Positions 8,731 through 16,925 of a DNA stretch of 64,000 bases are shown in pieces. Every line of letters begins with the position of its first letter. Positions within the stretch are counted from its first letter, which is position 1. Made by a program: the position numbers and the translations under genes. Under the pieces are notes generated by a model that ran no database searches, was not told where the DNA came from, and saw nothing but the letters and a program-made list of their open reading frames with translations. This stretch comes from Belliella calami (GTDB taxonomy: Bacteria; Bacteroidota; Bacteroidia; Cytophagales; Cyclobacteriaceae). The stretch covers positions 62,001 to 126,000 of the forward strand of contig NZ_JAKZGS010000003.1 of NCBI RefSeq assembly GCF_022549695.1, in the 5' to 3' direction.

Positions 8731-8835
8731 GATTATACGCATCTTTGCCAGTAGCTTTAATTCCATGGTCAATTGCTTGCTTATGTTCAATATCTAAGAG
8801 TATCTAATATCAATTAATATCGGATCTAAGCTAAA
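8731..8835 (-). repeat. Dispersed repeat family 2, copy 2
   Basis: Reverse-complement copy of 767-870, about 80% identical over 105 bases. Read on the minus strand it can encode IEHKQAIDHGIKATGKDAY and continues open to a TAG at about 8656, inside the preceding gene's terminator region. It lies in the gap between the sigma operon and the hydrolase gene. Confidence 0.6.
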
Positions 8836-8914
8836 TCAGGCTTTTCTGTAGTTAGTGGCAAAGTTCCGTATATCCAGAATAGTTAATGCTAATTCTAATA
8901 GGAGCATATATAAA

Positions 8915-9787
8915 TCATTTGATAAATCGCTCCATTTCCGAGTAAAACCAATCTGGCTCGTCCACGAATACAAAGTGATAAGCACTATCTGCAACTAGCA
9001 AATTTGCATTTTGGATGTCTTTCAACTGATTTTTATATCCAAATGTCACATTTTCTTTGGTAGCACCGTAACTTTGATATGCAGCCCAAGCACCAAATAC
9101 CTGAACTGGGATTTGGATTTTATCCATTAATGGACGGATATCCGTGGTATACATTTCTCCATATGCTTGTCCGATTATTTGAGGGTTGCTCTTCATTCCC
9201 ATATCTACCACTTTTTCTCTTTTTGAAGGAGTAGCAATCATCGATTCCACTATCATTTTTTGGTTTTGTAATGCTTGCTCCTCATTCATTGAGGCCATGC
9301 TTGAAGTCATTTGCTCAACGATAGGCTTGGCTGACTCAGGAGTGATCCCTGGCATTTGCAATACAGGGAAATACGGCACTCCATCTATTGAAACCACTTT
9401 TTCAAATAGTTCAGGTTCCTCTGCTGCTGCCCAAAGCCCCAAAAATCCTCCCATACTGTGACCTACCAGAATAGTATTTTTCATTTTTTTTTCCTTCGTG
9501 TAAGCAATCAATTCTTCCAAAATTGCTTTGAGGTAATGATCTTTTTTCACAAACTCATCATTTCCAAATCCCTTGATATGAACCAGATGCAATTCATAGT
9601 TTTCCTTATATCTTTCCACCAAATCATCCCAAACATCGGAATTGCAAGCCATCCCATGAATTAAGATCATCGGCTGTCCCTTACCAAGCACTGTCGTACT
9701 CATTACTTTTTCTGATTGCTGCCCAAATAATATCCCTGAAAAGCCCAAGCATAATAAAAGCGTCAAGATTGAATTTGTTGTTTTCAT
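8915..9787 (-). CDS. Exported alpha/beta hydrolase
   Basis: This is a 290-residue serine hydrolase of the alpha/beta fold with a signal peptide (MKTTNSILTLLLCLGFSGILFGQ). The nucleophile elbow GHSMGG places Ser111, the oxyanion-hole motif LIHGM is at residues 42-46, and a C-terminal His271 in SAYHFVF is the likely catalytic base. The cap region between residues 140 and 215 is helical and rich in Met and Glu. The substrate cannot be told; esterase or a small-molecule hydrolase is likely. It stands alone on the minus strand and is convergent with the sigma factor operon. Confidence 0.88.
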   Translation of the reverse strand: MKTTNSILTLLLCLGFSGILFGQQSEKVMSTTVLGKGQPMILIHGMACNSDVWDDLVERYKENYELHLVHIKGFGNDEFVKKDHYLKAILEELIAYTKEKKMKNTILVGHSMGGFLGLWAAAEEPELFEKVVSIDGVPYFPVLQMPGITPESAKPIVEQMTSSMASMNEEQALQNQKMIVESMIATPSKREKVVDMGMKSNPQIIGQAYGEMYTTDIRPLMDKIQIPVQVFGAWAAYQSYGATKENVTFGYKNQLKDIQNANLLVADSAYHFVFVDEPDWFYSEMERFIK

Positions 9788-10031
9788 GATTTTGTTAATT
9801 TGTTTGACTCAAATTTGGCAGAAGGAAAAGACATCTTAAAATTACTTTGACATAGGGAGTCTGGGACTTGACGAAATGTAAAAAGCTCTCTCAAAAACTG
9901 TTTCTAAGGCCTAAAACTTCCCTTTTCTCAAACAATTCGCTTTTATCGGCAATTGGTCATGGAAAACTTACGATTGGTCAATCAATTTTGATTGCTTTCT
10001 TGATTATTGCGATTTTTGAAAAAAGAATAAA

Positions 10032-10118
10032 ATGATTTGGTGGACATTATATATTGTAGCTGTTGTGTTTTTAACTTTAGGTTTGGCTAAAGCTTTTCAA
10101 AAAAAAAGTAAAGGTTAA
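10032..10118 (+). CDS. Possible 28-residue membrane peptide
   Basis: A short frame starts at ATG 10032 and codes for one hydrophobic segment (WWTLYIVAVVFLTLGLAKAF) and a basic tail (QKKSKG). Composition is that of a small membrane protein with positive residues inside. It lies 44 bases before the truncated DUF2306 gene on the same strand. No family is recognised and it may not be expressed. The gap upstream (9788-10031) shows no promoter box that I can support. Confidence 0.35.
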   Translation: MIWWTLYIVAVVFLTLGLAKAFQKKSKG

Positions 10119-10161
10119 AGCTCAAAGTTTGAATTCATAGATATTCAAAACAAATAAATTT

Positions 10162-10290
10162 ATGGGTAGCATTACTGGCAACTTCATTGGGCAAATCCAT
10201 TTGCTTGCTTCAATTGCGGCATTGGTTACAGGATTTTATGTTTTGGTCTCTGCCAAAGGAACAAAAAGACATAAAAAAATCGGGACCTAA
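10162..10290 (+). pseudogene. N-terminal fragment of a DUF2306-type membrane protein
   Basis: The frame encodes 42 residues with GQIHLLASIAALVTGFYVL followed by KGTKRHKKIG, which resembles the first transmembrane segment and the KGxxxHrxxG loop of DUF2306 membrane proteins (usually 130-220 residues). A TAA follows directly, and the next 35 bases run into the histidine kinase gene, so the rest of the protein is missing. I read it as a truncated remnant. A functional 42-residue peptide is the alternative. Confidence 0.55.
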
Positions 10291-10328
10291 TTGCGCATGA
10301 ATACTTTAGATTCTAAAAAAAAAATGAG

Positions 10329-11357
10329 ATGATTGAAAAACTGAGACAGTATAAACTTCACCATGTATTATTTTGGGTGACATACTTTTTCTTTTGGGTC
10401 AAATACTATACTCCATACTATGAAAACATAATTGATCTTTATGGAGTAACGGGAATTTATCTCATTGCCCATGCCTCACTTTTCTATCTGATGCGGTGGT
10501 TATTTCTATCAGAGAATCAAAAAAAGCTAAATTCTTTTCTATTGATCATGATATATCTTGCTCTATGCGGAGCTATAAGTTTTGTGATGTATGGCATGAT
10601 CAAATTATGGCTTGGAGTCATGCCCGAAGAAATCTTTAAAGCAGATTTCATGCAAGTCATCATGTTTTTTTCTATTTCCAACTTCTTCACGGTGGGTGCC
10701 TTATTGGTACTTGCGATATTCTCCCACAATAAAAAGCAGCAAAGAAAAGTAGAAGCCATGGAAAAAGAGCGGGTAGAGACCGAACTACAATATCTCAAAT
10801 CACAAGTCAATCCACATTTTCTCTTCAACACCATCAATTCTATTTATGTATTGATAAAGATTGATCCGGAAAAGGCCTCTGACACCTTGATCAAGCTGTC
10901 TAATTTGCTAAGATCTCAGCTTTATGAGTTTACAGAAGAAAGGATAGACATCGCCAAAGAATTGGATTACCTCGAAAACTACCTTGCTCTTGAAAAGATT
11001 CGAAAAGGTGAGAGATTGGATTTGAAGTTTGAAAAGGAAGGGGATTTGAGTGGCTTTAAGATCGCACCCTTGATGCTGATTCCATTTTTGGAAAATTGCT
11101 TCAAGCATCTATCAACGTATACAGACCGACCTAACATTGTACAGATCAATATAAAAAGAGACGGAAAACTTCTGAAAGCCACATTTTTCAATACTTGCGA
11201 AGACAAAAATGTATTGAAAGAGCAAGAAGTGGGTGGAATTGGTCTGAACAATATCAAGAGAAGACTTGAACTGGTCTATCCAAAGCAACATGAGCTGAAT
11301 ATTAGGCATGACCAAGAGGGATATTTTGTACATTTGAAAATCAAGCTGGAAGTATGA
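10329..11357 (+). CDS. Sensor histidine kinase, LytS/YehU type
   Basis: This 342-residue kinase has four hydrophobic segments in residues 12-132, then a coiled region and the His_kinase domain with the signature LKSQVNPHFLFNTINSIY, phospho-acceptor His163. The ATPase part has LMLIPFLENCFKH (N box) and GGIGLNNIKRRLELVY (G box). No extracellular sensor domain is present, so the signal probably acts on the membrane segments. Its stop overlaps the start of the LytTR regulator by 4 bases, forming a two-component operon. The signal is unknown. Confidence 0.93.
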   Translation: MIEKLRQYKLHHVLFWVTYFFFWVKYYTPYYENIIDLYGVTGIYLIAHASLFYLMRWLFLSENQKKLNSFLLIMIYLALCGAISFVMYGMIKLWLGVMPEEIFKADFMQVIMFFSISNFFTVGALLVLAIFSHNKKQQRKVEAMEKERVETELQYLKSQVNPHFLFNTINSIYVLIKIDPEKASDTLIKLSNLLRSQLYEFTEERIDIAKELDYLENYLALEKIRKGERLDLKFEKEGDLSGFKIAPLMLIPFLENCFKHLSTYTDRPNIVQINIKRDGKLLKATFFNTCEDKNVLKEQEVGGIGLNNIKRRLELVYPKQHELNIRHDQEGYFVHLKIKLEV

Positions 11358-12064
11358 AAATGAGGGCAATAATAGTCGAAGATGAACCACTTGCCCGTCA
11401 GGGATTGGAAAGCTATGTGCGTGAAATAGAATGCCTAGAACTCTGCGGTGTCTGTGAAAATGCCCTCCAAGCCAATGAAATGATAGCTTCGCAAAAACCG
11501 GACTTGATGTTTTTGGATATTCAAATGCCCAAGATCACTGGCCTTGATTTCCTCAAGACGCTCACAAACCCACCTTTGGTGATCTTGACTACAGCTTATC
11601 CAAACTATGCCTTGCAAGGATTTGAACTGAATGTGGTGGACTATTTGGTAAAACCTTATCCCTTCGATAGATTTATCAAAGCTATAAACAAAGCCAAGGA
11701 AATCCTCGAACTCAAGCAAAATCGCAATACTTTCACTGCCAGCACCATAGAAAAAGAACACTTCTATATCAAAGTGGATAATGCCTTGAAACGCATCAAC
11801 TTTGTTGACATCTACTATATAGAAGGCATGGAAAACTACGCTTCTATTTTCACCGCTAAGGATCGCTTCATTACTCTAATGACGATGAAAAGCCTCGAAG
11901 AACTTCTCCCACGAAGCGAATTCCTGCGTGTCCACAAAACCTATATCGTATCCAAATCAAAAGTGCTTGGAATCATGGGAAATGAACTGGATATGGGATT
12001 CATCAAGATCCCTATATCAAGAAGCAGGAGAAATGAAATAATTGGCGAGTTGACTAGGGGTTAG
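11354..12064 (+). CDS. Response regulator with LytTR DNA-binding domain
   Basis: The 236-residue protein has an N-terminal receiver domain (acidic pair Glu9-Asp10, phospho-acceptor Asp55 in LMFLDIQMPKITG, Lys in DYLVKPYPFDRF) and a C-terminal LytTR domain from about residue 130 with FYIKVDNALKRI, then YIEGMENYASI and FLRVHKTYIVS. It should be phosphorylated by the kinase encoded just upstream and bind short direct repeats in target promoters. Possible targets nearby cannot be recognised. The partner kinase overlaps it by ATGA-type coupling. Confidence 0.95.
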   Translation: MKMRAIIVEDEPLARQGLESYVREIECLELCGVCENALQANEMIASQKPDLMFLDIQMPKITGLDFLKTLTNPPLVILTTAYPNYALQGFELNVVDYLVKPYPFDRFIKAINKAKEILELKQNRNTFTASTIEKEHFYIKVDNALKRINFVDIYYIEGMENYASIFTAKDRFITLMTMKSLEELLPRSEFLRVHKTYIVSKSKVLGIMGNELDMGFIKIPISRSRRNEIIGELTRG

Positions 12065-12268
12065 AAGATTGGAAAGTGGGAAAGTTGAAATAGCCCGACC
12101 TCGGCAGGTTTGATGGACAAGGGATACAAACTCTACTTTTTTTGGATTGAAAGATTTGAAAATTACCCAAAATATGCAGATGAAAGGGATAATAGCATTC
12201 GTGCTGCTAATGAAGTTGCTTTTCTCCGCCAAATCCATTTTTTTTTAATTGATACTGAAAAACTAATA

Positions 12269-12295
12269 ATCTTGCCAATTTCCTATTGGCAAGAT
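12269..12295. repeat. Perfect 11-bp hairpin in the gap after the LytTR gene
   Basis: ATCTTGCCAAT (12269-12279) and ATTGGCAAGAT (12285-12295) pair perfectly around TTCCT. No T run follows on the plus strand and an A-rich stretch precedes it, so on the minus strand it could end transcription. The gap 12065-12524 otherwise holds the hairpin at 12478 and no gene that I believe. Confidence 0.5.
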
Positions 12296-12477
12296 CATTT
12301 ATGTAACTATTTACATCATGGTAGATTCCTCTTCTCAGCTTGATGTGTCTCATCACAAAACAAGGTGTTTCCAATCCAATATGTAACTTAATCCCTAACC
12401 TGACTGATATAGTTTTTGTTATTCCTAACATTTTGGTAATTGGTAGAAAAAAAGAAATCAGCCTTTATCCAGTCGAG

Positions 12478-12510
12478 AACTTTTCTAAAGTTTCGAACTT
12501 TGGAAAAGTT
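12478..12510. repeat. 33-base hairpin repeat, copy 1 (one mismatch)
   Basis: AACTTTTCTAAAGTT, TCG, AACTTTGGAAAAGTT. Four further copies are at 14594, 16108, 16821 and 17546 with perfect 15-bp arms; this one has one changed base in the left arm. It is just downstream of the beta-barrel gene at the end of the accessory locus. Confidence 0.9.
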
Positions 12511-12524
12511 TACTTCTTGCTAAC

Positions 12525-13283
12525 CTATCTCCTTTCTGACTTCTTATCCCAATTGAACACCCCTCCCATTCCTACTTGAAAAAACCAATAATTGAAATTG
12601 TCAGTTGGAGAATTGGTGATTGGCGTGTAAAAAGATTCCCAAGGACTACTTCTTTCCATTTGAAATCGCTTTCCAATTTTTATTGTAGATGTTACGGATT
12701 CTTTCTTGAACAACCAATGGCCATCAAATCCAACACCTACAAACAAGCCTGACGATTCATGGAACAGATTGACAGAGTTTCCAGGGGAAGCCAATATACC
12801 ATCTAGGGATGTGCTTGGCGCCGTGGTGTTGGATAGAAACAGATTGGTATCCGTAAAGCTGAATCCCACTTGTGGATATATAGCAAATCCATCTCTTTTG
12901 AATACATGGTAGGCAAAATTGAAAGAGTAAGTCCATGGATTTCTTTTGGACATAGCTCGATCCGGAATATCTATAGTGTTGATTTGGTTACCCCAAAACA
13001 TATCTGAGCCCATCATAAACCTATTCAGCCTATAGTTAAACCCAAAGCCATAATTTAGATGTCCTCTAGGCAGGATCGGATAGTCATTTTGGAAGAGGTT
13101 TGCATTGATGTTCGCAAAGGAACTGATCGTATAGGTTGGAATAATAGCATATATTTGAAATCCTCGCTTAAAATCAGACCTATCTCTTATCACCCTTCCT
13201 TCTATTTCGTCAAAATCTTGGGCGAAAGTATTGCCCAAGATTCCGATAAAGAATACTAAAAAGAAAAACCTGTATTGAGTCAT
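12525..13283 (-). CDS. Outer-membrane beta-barrel protein of unknown function
   Basis: From MTQYRFFFLVFFIGILGNTFAQ (signal peptide) the protein has 252 residues; an in-frame start at 13337 would add 18 residues and lies inside the previous gene. The mature part alternates aromatic and polar residues in strands (HLNYGFGFNYRLNRF, WTYSFNFAYHVF, YWFFQVGMGGVF) and ends near an aromatic residue, as outer-membrane barrels do. Its ATG overlaps the TAA of the upstream lipoprotein gene (TAATG), so the two are translationally coupled. It may be the membrane partner of that lipoprotein; this is inference. Confidence 0.75.
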   Translation of the reverse strand: MTQYRFFFLVFFIGILGNTFAQDFDEIEGRVIRDRSDFKRGFQIYAIIPTYTISSFANINANLFQNDYPILPRGHLNYGFGFNYRLNRFMMGSDMFWGNQINTIDIPDRAMSKRNPWTYSFNFAYHVFKRDGFAIYPQVGFSFTDTNLFLSNTTAPSTSLDGILASPGNSVNLFHESSGLFVGVGFDGHWLFKKESVTSTIKIGKRFQMERSSPWESFYTPITNSPTDNFNYWFFQVGMGGVFNWDKKSERR

Positions 13284-14245
13284 TATGTGAGTTTTATTTT
13301 TACTAAAGCCTTGGTCTCTTCTTTGATTCCTTTCCATTCAGTGTCCCATTTTTCACCTGCGCTTTTCACTCCTGCATAGAGTCCAGTCAATAATGCACCC
13401 GAGACTTTAGTAGCACCTCCAATAGCAACACCTTTTGTCAATGAAGCAGCTACAATTTTCCCAATCCCTTGGGCAACACCAATCTTAACTGTGCTAAGAG
13501 TCATACCAGTTACTAAAGTTTTTGCAACCGCCACAGCTGCAACTGGAACAGCAACAACTACAGCGGTGGCTACAACTGCCAGTAGAATTCTTCCGAAAGC
13601 TCTTCCAAGCCTACTTTTGAAAAATGCATTTGTAGGGTTACCTTCCAAGAGTAACAATTCATGGATTGGTAAAGCCATTTCACTTGTTGAATAGAAAATT
13701 TCTGAAAGAGCTTCTCTATCTTCTAGAGTCAAAGACGGATCATTTTTCGACAAATTCCCTTCAACAGTTGATGCTGATTTAATTTCATTAATTAACTGAT
13801 TATCATTTATTTGATTATTCTCATATCTTGAAAGGATATTGTCAATTTTGTTTTCATAAGCAATTACATGTCGCCTAACATTAATCGGTAAATCACTTTG
13901 ATCAAAGGTGTACTCCTCTATGTTACTATTCCCCTGAATTGGAGCATCCCAACTATTCCCGGATACTACATTATAACTAAAGTTAGGAGTTTCAAGTGCA
14001 TCAGCAATATCTCCAATATATCGCTCTACCCTATTCTCACTATCATAAATCGATCTGAAATTTTTACCCTTTTTGGAATTTCTTGCTTCCTCTTGATAAA
14101 TGTTCGTCGCTTTGTTGACTGCACTGAGGAATTTGAGCCTGTCAAACTTTTGTTCTAAACTTTCAGGCTCCTTGGCCAGTGGCTCCTCTTTCAACTCTTG
14201 ACAAGACGCAAAAAACAATAAACCTACCATCATAAAAACAGTCAA
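13283..14245 (-). CDS. Lipoprotein with Ala/Gly-rich hydrophobic C-terminal region
   Basis: The frame opens with TTG at 14245; residues TVFMMVGLLFFASC form a lipoprotein signal peptide with Cys15. The same signal peptide is found in the 615-aa metallopeptidase at 19896. There the ATG lies upstream and is in frame; here the ATG at 14304 is out of frame because a 10-bp repeat has two copies rather than three. After a polar helical part (residues 30-200) there is a strongly hydrophobic, Ala/Val/Gly-rich segment (about 218-295, for example LLAVVATAVVVAVPVAAVAVA), unlike a normal lipoprotein and rather like pore-forming or glycine-zipper proteins. Coupled by TAATG to the barrel gene. No family recognised. 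Confidence 0.7.
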   Translation of the reverse strand: MTVFMMVGLLFFASCQELKEEPLAKEPESLEQKFDRLKFLSAVNKATNIYQEEARNSKKGKNFRSIYDSENRVERYIGDIADALETPNFSYNVVSGNSWDAPIQGNSNIEEYTFDQSDLPINVRRHVIAYENKIDNILSRYENNQINDNQLINEIKSASTVEGNLSKNDPSLTLEDREALSEIFYSTSEMALPIHELLLLEGNPTNAFFKSRLGRAFGRILLAVVATAVVVAVPVAAVAVAKTLVTGMTLSTVKIGVAQGIGKIVAASLTKGVAIGGATKVSGALLTGLYAGVKSAGEKWDTEWKGIKEETKALVKIKLT

Positions 14246-14280
14246 GCTGTTTGACCATAATCTGCTTACAAAATTAAATC

Positions 14281-14304
14281 TGTAATGTTCTGTAATGTTC
14301 TCAT
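14281..14304 (-). repeat. Two-copy 10-bp tandem repeat after an ATG (frame-breaking)
   Basis: On the minus strand ATG (14304-14302) is followed by AGAACATTACAGAACATTACAGATT, two units of GAACATTACA. Translation from this ATG gives MRTLQNITDLIL and stops. In the paralogous 5' end at 19863-19896 there are three units and the frame continues into the lipoprotein. Adding one unit (10 bases) here would join ATG to the downstream lipoprotein frame. Confidence 0.85.
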
Positions 14305-14419
14305 AATTAAAATTTGTTTTTGATTAAAGAATAAGTATTAAATAATGTGCTTTTAAATAAATAAAATATTTCTTAAAAGTCAAGTTCAAAGATAAAAAAA
14401 CATTTAATTTTTCATCAAA

Positions 14420-14593
14420 TTGCTGTTGTTGATGGTTTCCATTGTTTTGCAATAATCTATTCCTAAAGCCCTGCACTGTCTCGACGCCCGGACGTAGTGC
14501 CCCAAAGATTTGACTTATAGTATAACCACTTACATTATCCGTAAATCCGGGACTGATAATTTCTGCGTTGGTATCTGTTAAGTCAAGTAGGAG
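14420..14593 (-). pseudogene. Orphan C-terminal fragment of the metallopeptidase, copy 5 (3' truncated)
   Basis: Minus-strand translation gives DLTDTNAEII, then GFTDNVSGYTISQIFGALRP, then GFRNRLLQNNGNHQQQ and diverges before the usual AVNNLFEAYYYN end. It corresponds to residues about 551-603 of the 615-aa protein. It follows the 33-base hairpin. No lipoprotein of the small family follows it; the next gene is the Ala/Gly-rich lipoprotein. It has no start codon of its own. Confidence 0.85.
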
Positions 14594-14626
14594 AACTTTT
14601 CCAAAGTTTCGAACTTTGGAAAAGTT
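14594..14626. repeat. 33-base hairpin repeat, copy 2
   Basis: Perfect 15-bp arms AACTTTTCCAAAGTT and AACTTTGGAAAAGTT around TCG. It sits between the end of the lipoprotein gene at 14699 and the C-terminal fragment at 14420-14593. Confidence 0.95.
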
Positions 14627-14698
14627 TACTCCAAACTATTCACTTTATAGACAATCTCACTAACTAATTTGTTTCTTGTTTTATTTTGGTGATAGTCC

Positions 14699-15091
14699 TT
14701 ATTTCAAATCCTCTTCTGTGATCTCAAAGACAAACCTTCGGAAGGTTTTTTTATTTTTTTCTATCCGCCAAGAATTCTGGTCTTGAGTGTTAAAAATATT
14801 CTTTCCAGGAGAATCTGGGTAATAAGTTTTTACTACACGTTTATGAACTGCTATTTGAATTGAGTCAATCAAAAAAAACTCAAAAAAGGATTTATCACCT
14901 CTCTCATCACAAAATGCTGATTTAATTATAAAATCACCTTTTGCTATTTCGCTCGTAGCATTTTCCTCGCCATAAAAAAACAATTCAATATCATTTTCAG
15001 AATTATTACGTATCAAATAATCATAGCAAAATTCGGGTCCGCAACTTACCCAAACTAATAAATAAATTGGAATTAACTTAAAGTTTCTCAT
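14699..15091 (-). CDS. Small lipoprotein of the array, member 5
   Basis: I start at MRNFKLIPIYLLVWVSC (15091), 14 bases after the preceding fragment's stop; an in-frame ATG at 15127 lies inside that fragment. The lipobox VWVSC is followed by GPEFCYDYLIRN, the family's Cys-x-DYLI motif. The middle (about residues 30-85) is not similar to the other members apart from a Cys at the same place and a DSIQI segment; the end VVKTYYPDSPGKNIFNTQDQ through FVFEITEEDLK is nearly identical in all five. Probable role: small periplasmic or outer-membrane lipoprotein made in pair with the fragment or the protease. An immunity or inhibitor role is a guess. Confidence 0.8.
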   Translation of the reverse strand: MRNFKLIPIYLLVWVSCGPEFCYDYLIRNNSENDIELFFYGEENATSEIAKGDFIIKSAFCDERGDKSFFEFFLIDSIQIAVHKRVVKTYYPDSPGKNIFNTQDQNSWRIEKNKKTFRRFVFEITEEDLK

Positions 15092-15104
15092 AGCATTCAA
15101 GATC

Positions 15105-15338
15105 TTAATTATAGAAATAAGCTTCAAAAAGATTATTCACCGCTTGTTGCTGTTGATTTCCATTATTTTGTAATAGCCTATTTCTAAAACCTTGAACGGT
15201 TTCTACTCCTGGTCTTAGGGCTCCAAAAATTTGTCCAACAGTATATCCACTTACATTATCTGTGAATCCAGGTCTTATCAGATCAGCATTGGTATCTATT
15301 AAATCGTGAATTAAGCCGACTGGTATCCAGCTTTTCAT
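15105..15338 (-). pseudogene. Orphan C-terminal fragment of the metallopeptidase, copy 4 (longer, with its own ATG)
   Basis: The 77-residue frame starts MKSWIPVGLIHDLIDTNADL and runs to NNLFEAYFYN, matching residues 541-615 of the 615-aa protein. It has an ATG and could be translated, but lacks a signal peptide and the catalytic region. Unlike the other copies, no 33-base hairpin precedes it. The gap upstream (15339-15478) has no gene; it contains an imperfect inverted repeat GGATATAGCTAAA/TTTAGCTATACC. Confidence 0.8.
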
Positions 15339-15478
15339 CGTATGCTAACTAATAACCAATCTCATTCATCCCCCATTTTTCTAATTTGAAAGGATATAGC
15401 TAAATCTCCTCTTGCAACATCTTAAATCAACTTTCCGAGCCTTTAGCTATACCCTCGCATCCTATGACTTTTAGCTAC

Positions 15479-15886
15479 TTAACGCAAGTATTCTTCAGTA
15501 ATCTCAAAGACAAACTTTCTGTAGTATTTTTTACTCTCAGATATTCTCCATGAATCTTGATCTTGAGTGTTGAAAATGTTTTTCCCAGGACTATCTGGAT
15601 AATAGGTTTTTACAACGACATCGGAAATTTTTATTTGAATTGAATCTATCATGAAATATTCAAACCTCCAAGAATTCCCTAAAGCACAATTGCTTTCCTG
15701 ATTATAATAGTTATTGGAATTTATTTCAACAAAGCTTTCTTTTTGATTTTTTTCAAAACTAAAAAAATAAATTTCTAAATTTTCTTTTGTAGTATTTTTG
15801 ATAAGATAATCAGCACATGATTCTGGATCACAAGCAAACAAGCTTAGAACCAAAATAGTCAACGAAACAAGTTTTATCTCTTTCAT
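15479..15886 (-). CDS. Small lipoprotein of the array, member 4
   Basis: From MKEIKLVSLTILVLSLFAC (15886) the protein has 135 residues with lipobox LSLFAC, then DPESCADYLIKN. The ATG is preceded at 6 bases by AAAGGAG, a good ribosome binding site, which decides the start over the ATG at 15901. The C-terminal third (VVKTYYPDSPGKNIFNTQDQ to FVFEITEEYLR) is almost the same as member 2, including DSWRISESKKYYRK. The middle differs from all others. It follows fragment copy 3 with a 12-base gap. Confidence 0.8.
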   Translation of the reverse strand: MKEIKLVSLTILVLSLFACDPESCADYLIKNTTKENLEIYFFSFEKNQKESFVEINSNNYYNQESNCALGNSWRFEYFMIDSIQIKISDVVVKTYYPDSPGKNIFNTQDQDSWRISESKKYYRKFVFEITEEYLR

Positions 15887-15897
15887 ATCTACTCCTT

Positions 15898-16107
15898 TCA
15901 ATTATAATAATACGCTTCAAATAAATTATTCACTGCCTGCTGCTGCTGATTGCCGTTATTTTGCAACAATCTATTCCTGAAACCCTGTACTGTTTCCATT
16001 CCTGGACGTAATGCCCCGAATATTTGGAAGACTTTATATCCGCTTACATTGTCTGTAAACCCAGATCTGATAAGATCCGAATTGATATCTATTAAGTCAA
16101 GTAGGAG
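15898..16107 (-). pseudogene. Orphan C-terminal fragment of the metallopeptidase, copy 3
   Basis: Minus-strand translation gives DLIDINSDLIRSGFTDNVSG, YKVFQIFGALRPGMETVQG and FRNRLLQNNGNQQQQ, ending NNLFEAYYYN and TGA. It has no ATG of its own. The fragment begins just inside the 33-base hairpin at 16108 and ends 12 bases before lipoprotein member 4. Confidence 0.85.
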
Positions 16108-16140
16108 AACTTTTCCAAAGTTTCGAACTTTGGAAAAGTT
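16108..16140. repeat. 33-base hairpin repeat, copy 3
   Basis: Perfect copy of the hairpin with arms AACTTTTCCAAAGTT and AACTTTGGAAAAGTT. Its flanks (GTAGGAG before, TACTCCCAGATACTCACTTT after) are also shared with the copies at 16821 and 17546, so it is part of a longer duplicated unit. Confidence 0.95.
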
Positions 16141-16212
16141 TACTCCCAGATACTCACTTTATAGCCAATCTCACTAACTGATTTGTTTCAGGTTTTATTT
16201 TGGTGATAGTCC

Positions 16213-16599
16213 TTATTGCAAATCCTCTTCAGTAATCTCAAAGACAAACTTTTGGTAATGTTTTCTATTGACTACTAATAACCAAGTATCCCTATCGTCC
16301 ACATTGTATATATTCTTTCCAGGAGAATCTGGATAATAGGTTTTAACGATTATATCATTGACTTTTAATTGAATTGAGTCAATAGGTTCATAAGTAATTG
16401 AATTTATACCCGACTCACAAATACTTAATTCGCTAAAAACACCATTTGAAAGGATTTCGGTATTGCGAAATTCAAAACCTTCTTCAAATAAAATTAAATT
16501 CAAATCATTTTCTGTTTGATTTTCAATCAAATAGTCTACGCAATTATCTTTTATACAAGAAGTTAGAGCGAGCAAGATTAATACAAATAATTTTTTCAT
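16213..16599 (-). CDS. Small lipoprotein of the array, member 3
   Basis: From MKKLFVLILLALTSC (16599) the protein has 128 residues, lipobox LALTSC, then IKDNCVDYLIENQTE. It closely resembles member 1 along the whole length (both have NLxLFEEG, RNTEI and NVDDRDTW). The conserved end VKTYYPDSPGKNIYNVDDRD to FVFEITEEDLQ is present. An upstream ATG at 16614 overlaps the end of the fragment and would add five residues (MITEI), so I prefer the later start. It follows fragment copy 2 at 11 bases. Confidence 0.8.
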   Translation of the reverse strand: MKKLFVLILLALTSCIKDNCVDYLIENQTENDLNLILFEEGFEFRNTEILSNGVFSELSICESGINSITYEPIDSIQLKVNDIIVKTYYPDSPGKNIYNVDDRDTWLLVVNRKHYQKFVFEITEEDLQ

Positions 16600-16610
16600 G
16601 ATCTCAGTTA

Positions 16611-16820
16611 TCAATTATAATAATAAGCTTCAAACAAATTATTCACAGCCTGTTGCTGATGGTTTCCATTGTTTTGCAACAATCTATTTCGGAAACCTTG
16701 AACTGTCTCTACTCCGGGACGTAGTGCCACAAAGATTTGACTTATAGAATAACCACTTGCATCATCCGTAAATCCAAGTCTGATAAGATCCACATTGGTA
16801 TCAGTTAAGTCAAATAGGAG
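16611..16820 (-). pseudogene. Orphan C-terminal fragment of the metallopeptidase, copy 2
   Basis: The translation is DLTDTNVDLIRLGFTDDASG, YSISQIFVALRPGVETVQG and FRNRLLQNNGNHQQQ, ending NNLFEAYYYN. An ATG at 16793 (replacing the Asn/Ala codon region) opens a 60-residue frame, but no signal peptide is present. The last bases are followed directly by the start region of lipoprotein member 3. Confidence 0.85.
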
Positions 16821-16853
16821 AACTTTTCCAAAGTTTCGAACTTTGGAAAAGTT
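16821..16853. repeat. 33-base hairpin repeat, copy 4
   Basis: Perfect copy (15-bp arms, TCG loop). It lies 713 bases from copy 3 and 725 bases from copy 5, which is the period of the array. Confidence 0.95.
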
Positions 16854-16925
16854 TACTCCCAGATACTCACTTTATAGCCAATCTCACCAACTGATTTGTT
16901 TCTGGCTTTATTTTGGTGATAGTCC

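Noticed and set aside
12110-12343. 77-residue open frame after the LytTR gene
   Set aside because: Odd composition, no start context, and it runs through a perfect hairpin; no sign of coding.
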